DNA of 10,722 bases from Clostridiales bacterium (lineage in GTDB: Bacteria > Bacillota > Clostridia > Oscillospirales > Oscillospiraceae): the NCBI GenBank assembly GCA_012516225.1, contig JAAYWX010000154.1:1-10722 (forward strand), written 5' to 3'. The notes beneath the pieces were generated by a model that saw only the letters and a list, made by a program, of their open reading frames with translations, was not told the origin of the DNA and searched no databases. This document shows positions 6,765 to 10,722 of this stretch, in pieces. Positions within the stretch are counted from its first letter, which is position 1, and every line of letters begins with the position of its first letter. The position numbers and the translations under genes were made by a program.

Positions 6765-7292
6765 ATGCCGAAAGACGAAGACAATTCAAGCTTTGAACAG
6801 AAAGTGACTATATACTGCGAGGAAAACGGCGAGGAACTTGTCGCTCCTGTTGAAGCAGGAGAAGTCCTTGGAGAGATATCAATTGAACGTGATGGAGTGA
6901 CTTACGGGCAGTCCAAGCTTGTTGCCTGCTCATCGGTTGATGTCAGCTATTCCCAGCTTATAAAAGCTCAGATCGCTAAAACATTGAAAAAGCCTTTGAC
7001 GATAGTGTTTATTATCATAGTTCTTGCGCTCTTTGGGTTCTATGTATACCTTGTAATGCACTACCGTGCGGAGAAAAAACGGCGTATAAAGGAAATGAAG
7101 ATTAGGCAGAGAGCGAAAGCGTCCCAGCCATCCGGTGGCCGGAACGGGAAAATGCCAGCACGCACTCGCAAGGAGGCACCGCAGGAAAAATATTTTGATG
7201 ATTTGTCTTATATGGAGCCAAAACGTTTGAACAAAAGCGAAAACGACTATTTTGAAGAATTTTTCGGGCGCGACAGGGACTCGAAGCAATAA
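6765..7292 (+). CDS. C-terminal domain and membrane anchor of the D,D-carboxypeptidase (downstream of the frameshift)
   Basis: This frame gives 175 aa. Residues about 1-62 form the rest of the PBP5 C-terminal beta domain (VTIYCEENGEELVAPVEAG, then LGEISI). One membrane helix (about 78-97, LTIVFIIIVLALFGFYVYLV) follows, then a strongly basic cytoplasmic tail and an acidic C-terminus ending SENDYFEEFFGRD. Alone it has no catalytic residues. An AAAGG (6755-6759) sits 5 bases before the ATG, so reinitiation after the upstream TAA is possible and two separate polypeptides could in principle be made. More likely this is simply the 3' half of a broken or misread gene. Confidence 0.75.
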   Translation: MPKDEDNSSFEQKVTIYCEENGEELVAPVEAGEVLGEISIERDGVTYGQSKLVACSSVDVSYSQLIKAQIAKTLKKPLTIVFIIIVLALFGFYVYLVMHYRAEKKRRIKEMKIRQRAKASQPSGGRNGKMPARTRKEAPQEKYFDDLSYMEPKRLNKSENDYFEEFFGRDRDSKQ

Positions 7293-7313
7293 AATAATTT
7301 TAGGCATACTTTT

Positions 7314-7345
7314 GGCAGTCAAAGCATTCCCTTTGACTGCCTTTT
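7314..7345 (+). terminator. Strong hairpin terminator between the carboxypeptidase gene and proC
   Basis: GGCAGTCAAAG (7314-7324) pairs perfectly with CTTTGACTGCC (7331-7341) around a CATTCC loop, followed by TTTT (7342-7345). An 11-bp stem and a short T-run suit rho-independent termination after the carboxypeptidase stop at 7292. The T-run is short, so some read-through is likely. The hairpin ends only about 6 bases before the proC ribosome-binding site. Confidence 0.8.
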
Positions 7346-7364
7346 GAGAAAGGAAGACCTTGAC

Positions 7365-8195
7365 ATGAAAGAGGATACTTTTGCGTTTATCGGAGCGGGA
7401 AATATGGGCGGTGCCTTAATCCAAGCCGTTTGCTGTTCGGCAGACCCTAAAAATGTAACAATTTATGACAAAGCAAAAGAAAAAACCGAAACGCTTGCGC
7501 TTAAGACAGGTTGCAAAATTGCGGAGAGTGTTGCAGATACGGTAAAAAGTGCCAAATTTTTGTTTTTGTGCGTCAAGCCGAATGTTTTGGCTGATACATT
7601 AAGAAGTATACTGCCTGTTTTGAAAGATGAAACCGAAAAGGGCAGCGAAAAGGTTGTAGTATCTATAGCCGCCGGCGTTGCAATATCTGCCGTTTCTGCC
7701 GTAATGGAAGAATCGGGGATTACCCTTCCGGTAATAAGGCTTATGCCAAATACGCCCGTTGCAGTCGGAAAAGGATTGATACTCGTTTCGCCCTCAAAAA
7801 ACACCGAAGAAGAGGATGTGACCGCATTGTGCAAAGCTCTCTCGGCGGGAGGCGAAACCGCGGTGGTTGAGGAGTCTTTGATTGATCCGGCAACTCCTGT
7901 TTTCAGCTGTTCCCCCGCTTATGTCTATATGTTCATTGAAGCTCTTGCCGATGGCGGAGTCATGTCGGGAGTACCGCGCGATATGGCGCAGAAATTTGCG
8001 GCTCAGGCGGTTCTCGGTGCCGCAGCCATGGTGCTGGAGAGCGGCAGACATCCGGGAGAACTGAAGGATGCCGTATGTTCGCCGGGCGGATCAACAATCG
8101 TCGGAGTGGAGGAACTTGAAAAAAGAGGTTTCCGTGCCGCAGCCTCTTCGGCAATATATGAAGCCTATAAAAAGACAGTGGCTCTTGGGAAATAG
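7365..8195 (+). CDS. proC: Pyrroline-5-carboxylate reductase
   Basis: The product has 276 aa, the usual ProC length. It catalyses the last step of proline synthesis, NAD(P)H-dependent reduction of pyrroline-5-carboxylate, in the cytoplasm. The Rossmann domain starts with FIGAGNMGGAL (8-18), followed by FLCVKPNVL (67-75), VVSIAAGV (98-105) and RLMPNTPVAVGKG (125-137). The C-terminal dimerisation domain has AYVYMFIEALADGGV (185-199) and CSPGGSTI (238-245). The ATG at 7365 is preferred because GGAAG lies 8 bases upstream; a TTG at 7344 falls inside the terminator. One oddity: residues 174-186 read DPATPVFSCSPAY where the family normally has a form close to DAVTALSGSGPAY, so several usually invariant small residues are replaced. 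The frame is intact, so the protein may be functional, but activity is less certain than the overall match suggests. No separate promoter is visible after the terminator. Confidence 0.93.
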   Translation: MKEDTFAFIGAGNMGGALIQAVCCSADPKNVTIYDKAKEKTETLALKTGCKIAESVADTVKSAKFLFLCVKPNVLADTLRSILPVLKDETEKGSEKVVVSIAAGVAISAVSAVMEESGITLPVIRLMPNTPVAVGKGLILVSPSKNTEEEDVTALCKALSAGGETAVVEESLIDPATPVFSCSPAYVYMFIEALADGGVMSGVPRDMAQKFAAQAVLGAAAMVLESGRHPGELKDAVCSPGGSTIVGVEELEKRGFRAAASSAIYEAYKKTVALGK

Positions 8196-8202
8196 CACAA
8201 CA

Positions 8203-8237
8203 CCGCCGCAAGCATATTTTCTTGCGGCGGACTTTTA
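8203..8237. terminator. Hairpin terminator between convergent proC and dCMP deaminase genes
   Basis: CCGCCGCAAG (8203-8212) pairs with CTTGCGGCGG (8221-8230) around an 8-base loop. It is 8 bases past the proC stop and 12 bases past the stop of the opposite gene. On the plus strand ACTTTTAT follows, which suits intrinsic termination of proC. On the minus strand the tail is TGTTGTG, so termination there would be weaker. Confidence 0.8.
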
Positions 8238-8241
8238 TCGC

Positions 8242-8730
8242 CTAAAGTTTTTTAATGTCGGGGAGGGAATCATCGTTTTTTATCCAGTCCGCAACTGCAA
8301 CTATATCTATTCCGTTGTCTTTGTTTCGGGAAACGACCCTTTCTATTCCTGCGTTAAGGATAAATCTGCGGCAGAGCGAACAAGGTTCTGCAGTAATAAT
8401 TTCGCCGGTTTTGGCATCCCGACCGACAAGATAAAGCGTCGAACTGAGCATATCACGTCTTGAGCAGGATATTATTGCGTTTTGCTCTGCATGGACGCTT
8501 CTGCAAAGCTCATAGCGTTCGCCACTCGGAATGTTAAGGTGCTCCCGCGTGCAGAACCCGAGATCACAGCAGTTTTCACGCCCTCGCGGTGCCCCGTTGT
8601 AGCCTGTGGAAAGAATTTCATCCGCTTTTACGATTATCGCACCGTATTTCCGCCTCAGACAGGTGGAGCGGCTCAGCACCGCGTCCGCTATGCCAAGGTA
8701 GTAGTCGTCCTTGCTTGTCCGCTTGTCCAT
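8242..8730 (-). CDS. dCMP deaminase (ComEB-type)
   Basis: The product has 162 aa, typical for the family. It deaminates dCMP to dUMP, the precursor of dTMP, in the cytoplasm. The zinc site is clear: H80 and catalytic E82 in SVHAEQNAI, with C117 and C120 in EPCSLC. The GYNGAPRG motif (43-50) is characteristic of deoxycytidylate deaminases and separates it from cytidine and tRNA-adenosine deaminases. GGAGG lies 5 bases before the ATG. In Bacillus the orthologue comEB sits next to comEA, but here they are about 2.6 kb apart and in different transcription units. The gene follows the transpeptidase gene by 48 bases on the same strand, so it may be co-transcribed or use its own weak promoter. It has no membrane segment. 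Confidence 0.92.
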   Translation of the reverse strand: MDKRTSKDDYYLGIADAVLSRSTCLRRKYGAIIVKADEILSTGYNGAPRGRENCCDLGFCTREHLNIPSGERYELCRSVHAEQNAIISCSRRDMLSSTLYLVGRDAKTGEIITAEPCSLCRRFILNAGIERVVSRNKDNGIDIVAVADWIKNDDSLPDIKKL

Positions 8731-8752
8731 TTTAACCTCCGAAAATTTTATT

Positions 8753-8782
8753 TATATATGATGTGTTTTTCCTGATCATCAA
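8753..8782 (-). promoter_or_regulatory. Possible weak promoter for the dCMP deaminase gene
   Basis: On the minus strand, TTGATG (8777-8782) and TATATA (8753-8758) are separated by 18 bases. The -35 overlaps the end of the upstream transpeptidase gene. The region is A+T-rich, so this may be chance. Confidence 0.3.
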
Positions 8783-10722
8783 TATACAACAACTGTCGTT
8801 CCTAAGGGAATGTTGTCATAAATATACTTTATGTCCGCGTCATACATTCTCACGCAGCCATGGCTGACGGGGTACCCGATGGAAGCGTCCGACAGGGTGG
8901 TTGTTCCGGGGTAGTACAGGCGGGAGTGAAACGCATATCCGGTGTTCTGCTTAAAGCCGACTACGGGTTTTACGGTATAAGTTGATGTGGTCCAGCCTGC
9001 CCATGTTTTATACGTTGTTCTCCATACCCCGACGGGAGTACCGCTTCCCGGAGCGCCTGTGCCAACTATGCAGCTGTGGCAGAGTTTCCAGTTTCCTTCG
9101 CTGCCCCTAAAAATGTTGACTCTCTGCATAGAAAGATTGACCCATATAAGGTAATCGGTGCTGCTGGAATACCCCTTTGCGTTTACCCATATTTCTTTTT
9201 CGAAATCCTTATAATCGTGTTCCTGAGCCCATTTGAGAGTGAAATTGCCTTTATATCCAAGGGTTACAAGCTTTAGCACCCGCTCTGTTTCGGCACGGTT
9301 TATGTTGTCCGTAACATTGCTTGCGGGGATATTCACTGTGCAGCCGTATGCATTAAGAATGAGAGATGAAATCCTGCCGCCGCCATCAAGCGTGTTTCCG
9401 CGGCCGTCTATCGTGATAGTGCCCGCCGTTCCGTTAAGTGGGACGTGGTTGTCACCTCCGGAAATCTTTGCCGATACAAGTTCCCCACTGCCTTGGAGAG
9501 CAATTGCATTCTGCGAGCCAGGCATATCAAAACTACCTATGCTTCCTGTGCCAGTTTTTTTAAGGGTGTTGTAGTTTCCCGAAATGCTGACCGATGAAAT
9601 GCTCCCGCATGATATGGTAATCCAGTTGGAGTTTCCGGAAATGCTCGCAGAACCTATCTTGCATTCCGCGTTCTGTGCAATTTCGGCGGTATTTTCTTTA
9701 TACGCTATATATACGAGATTTTCACTGCCGGTTACTTCAATTACAGGAATATCTGAAAAAATGGACGCGTTTATGCTGCATTTTGTGCCTGTTACTCTCA
9801 GTGAGGAGATACTGCCGAACTTTGACAGAATTTTGTTGCCGTCACCACCCACTGTGATTTTTGCCGAAACTGAAGAAGGTGTTCCTACCGATACAGTATT
9901 GGAACTGCCGTAAAGCTCAATTTCAGTACATGAAATGGTATTTGAAGAAAAATCATCTTTCGGTGCAACACTGTTGCCGCTACCGGATATTTTTAATCGG
10001 GTAACGGAAGCGTTGGGGGAAAGCGTTATTATATTTTCATTTCCGGTTATAATTAGATAATCGTGATTTCCTGATATGCTTACGTTTATGCCGCTGCCGG
10101 TTATCTCTACTACGCCGGCTTCCGGACCGATGTCCGCGCTTTTGCACGATTCAAGGCGTACTGTTCCAATTTTTGAACCGCTACCCGTTCCAATTGCTGC
10201 ACTGCCTTCGCCTAAGGCAAACACAAGGCGTTTTATATTGCTGTTGCTGAGACTAAAACTTGAAAGCTTATGGCTACGCAGAGTTATGGTATCGGCGGAA
10301 ACGCTGGAAAGGAAAATGCTTCCGGTATCACAGCCAAACCAGATGTTATCTGTGGCAATATAGTTTATTGTTCCGTCGCCCCTTATAACGCTTCCGCCGC
10401 TTATGCCGGACTCAAAAGAAGAAACGGAAGTGTAATTTTCAGCAACCCGGTACAGCACCGTCAGAAATTCAGCCAGAGTTATATTGCTGTTTGCGTTAAG
10501 CATTCCACCGGAACCTAAAACGAGTTTTTCTGATACAAGTGAGGCAATTGCATCCTTATTTTGCACTGAAATGCTTCCGGAGTCTGAAAAAGAAGAGAGA
10601 ATGGAACAGTCCGGTTCGGCGGAAACAAGGCAGAAGGCTTTAGCCAGCATAAAAAGTGCATCCTGACGTTTCATAGGGACATCGAGAGGACCGGTGCCGG
10701 AAGAAATCAGACCAAGTTTAAG
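8779..10722 (-). CDS. SLH / beta-solenoid / YkuD L,D-transpeptidase (5' end outside window)
   Basis: The frame has 647 codons in view and is still open at the window edge. An ATG at 10672-10674 exists, but the 16 codons before it (LKLGLISSGTGPLDVP) continue an S-layer-homology repeat, so the true start and probable signal peptide lie beyond 10722. Positions below count from that ATG. Up to about residue 80 there are SLH repeats (MKRQDALFMLAKAF; then DAIASLVSEKLVLG and ITLAEFLTVLYRVA), which in relatives anchor proteins to secondary wall polymers. Residues about 120-455 are an Asn-rich repeat that looks like a beta-solenoid. Residues about 505-631 are a YkuD domain with H583 and the catalytic motif SHGCVRM (C607), which would form 3-3 crosslinks or attach proteins in peptidoglycan using tetrapeptide donors. 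It ends exactly after the YkuD domain. An extracytoplasmic wall-bound enzyme is inferred. Confidence 0.88.
   Translation of the reverse strand, partial: LKLGLISSGTGPLDVPMKRQDALFMLAKAFCLVSAEPDCSILSSFSDSGSISVQNKDAIASLVSEKLVLGSGGMLNANSNITLAEFLTVLYRVAENYTSVSSFESGISGGSVIRGDGTINYIATDNIWFGCDTGSIFLSSVSADTITLRSHKLSSFSLSNSNIKRLVFALGEGSAAIGTGSGSKIGTVRLESCKSADIGPEAGVVEITGSGINVSISGNHDYLIITGNENIITLSPNASVTRLKISGSGNSVAPKDDFSSNTISCTEIELYGSSNTVSVGTPSSVSAKITVGGDGNKILSKFGSISSLRVTGTKCSINASIFSDIPVIEVTGSENLVYIAYKENTAEIAQNAECKIGSASISGNSNWITISCGSISSVSISGNYNTLKKTGTGSIGSFDMPGSQNAIALQGSGELVSAKISGGDNHVPLNGTAGTITIDGRGNTLDGGGRISSLILNAYGCTVNIPASNVTDNINRAETERVLKLVTLGYKGNFTLKWAQEHDYKDFEKEIWVNAKGYSSSTDYLIWVNLSMQRVNIFRGSEGNWKLCHSCIVGTGAPGSGTPVGVWRTTYKTWAGWTTSTYTVKPVVGFKQNTGYAFHSRLYYPGTTTLSDASIGYPVSHGCVRMYDADIKYIYDNIPLGTTVVVY
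9310..10317 (-). repeat. Degenerate Asn-rich protein repeat, probable beta-solenoid
   Basis: Within the transpeptidase gene a unit of roughly 20-25 residues recurs, each with a short strand, a G-x-x-N turn and another strand. Examples in order are ITGNENIITL, ISGSGNSVAP, LYGSSNTVSV, VGGDGNKILS, VTGSENLVYI, ISGNSNWITI, ISGNYNTLKK, MPGSQNAIAL, ISGGDNHVPL and IDGRGNTLDG. The aligned Asn residues suggest an asparagine ladder inside a right-handed helix. The DNA copies have diverged, so it is an old protein repeat and not a recent tandem duplication. Ligand or role is unknown. Confidence 0.75.

Larger units (their letters stand above)
5761..7292 (+). pseudogene. D-alanyl-D-alanine carboxypeptidase (S11, PBP5-like), split by a 1-base frameshift
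   Basis: Two consecutive plus-strand frames are the two parts of one PBP5-type gene. The first ends at TAA 6754-6756 after reading GKDAEYELSDRRTP. Moving to the other frame at 6732 gives instead GKDAEYE followed by TVRPQNAVKALMPKDED, which is the normal start of the PBP5 C-terminal domain. Inserting one A in the GAA of 6730-6732 restores a single protein of about 510 aa with signal peptide, S11 transpeptidase fold, C-terminal beta domain, membrane anchor and basic tail. The restored frame has its own TGA at 6729-6731, so the shift must fall just after that point, and no slippery heptamer is there. A simple base loss or a sequencing error fits best. The enzyme would normally trim the terminal D-Ala from pentapeptide stems outside the membrane. 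Confidence 0.85.

Noticed and set aside
7344..7364. TTG start for proC at 7344
   Set aside because: The TTG is in the T-run of the terminator hairpin. The ATG at 7365 has a well-spaced GGAAG and places the GAGNMG motif at the usual distance from the N-terminus.
8068..8463. Plus-strand open frame spanning the proC end and the convergent gene
   Set aside because: It crosses a terminator hairpin and overlaps two recognised genes (proC in another frame and the deaminase on the opposite strand).
9310..10317. CRISPR-like or tandem DNA repeat
   Set aside because: The periodicity is at protein level inside an open reading frame. The DNA copies differ widely and have no constant repeat with unique spacers.
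10672..10674. ATG as the true start of the transpeptidase gene
   Set aside because: The frame continues upstream with 16 codons that complete an SLH repeat, and a start here would leave the wall enzyme without a signal peptide.

Overview
This window looks like ordinary chromosomal DNA from a low-to-mid GC Gram-positive anaerobe, most likely a clostridium of the Oscillospiraceae/Ruminococcaceae kind. The clues are YqeG, a tandem GerMN lipoprotein, a short ComEA, a secreted D,D-carboxypeptidase, an S-layer-homology (SLH) L,D-transpeptidase, purine-rich Shine-Dalgarno sites before nearly every gene, and no outer-membrane genes. The genus is an inference. I see no mobile element, CRISPR array, tRNA or rRNA, and no gene-free stretch over 300 bases.

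Layout. The left half lies on the minus strand. From its divergent promoter region at about 5.6-5.7 kb it reads leftward: comEA (TTG start), an OmpR-type response regulator overlapping it by 4 bases, a HAMP sensor kinase and a two-domain GerMN lipoprotein. Together they look like one operon. After a 149-base gap holding a perfect 10-bp hairpin comes metY (O-acetylhomoserine sulfhydrylase), then yqeG, then a lysine-rich small ORF that overlaps the yqeG stop and leaves the window. On the plus strand, a D,D-carboxypeptidase gene starts at 5761 behind a good sigma-A-type promoter, followed by a strong terminator hairpin and proC. A second terminator hairpin separates proC from a convergent dCMP deaminase gene. 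Upstream of that gene, also on the minus strand, is a large gene open at the window edge that encodes SLH repeats, an Asn-rich beta-solenoid and a C-terminal L,D-transpeptidase domain.

How the genes fit together. Much of the window concerns the cell envelope. A D,D-carboxypeptidase makes the tetrapeptide stems that L,D-transpeptidases use as donors. The two-component system with its lipoprotein is a plausible envelope sensor. The remaining genes are housekeeping: methionine/cysteine, proline and dTMP-precursor synthesis.

Most notable. Two otherwise well-conserved genes each carry one point lesion. metY has an in-frame TAA at codon 32 where the family normally has a sense codon (typically Lys). 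The carboxypeptidase gene lacks one base near 6731, which splits it into a catalytic part and a C-terminal/membrane-anchor part. proC also departs from its family at the near-invariant SGxGPAY loop. These could be real gene decay or base errors in the assembly, and the sequence alone cannot decide. I found no wholly new multi-gene system; the SLH/solenoid/transpeptidase protein is the most unusual single product.
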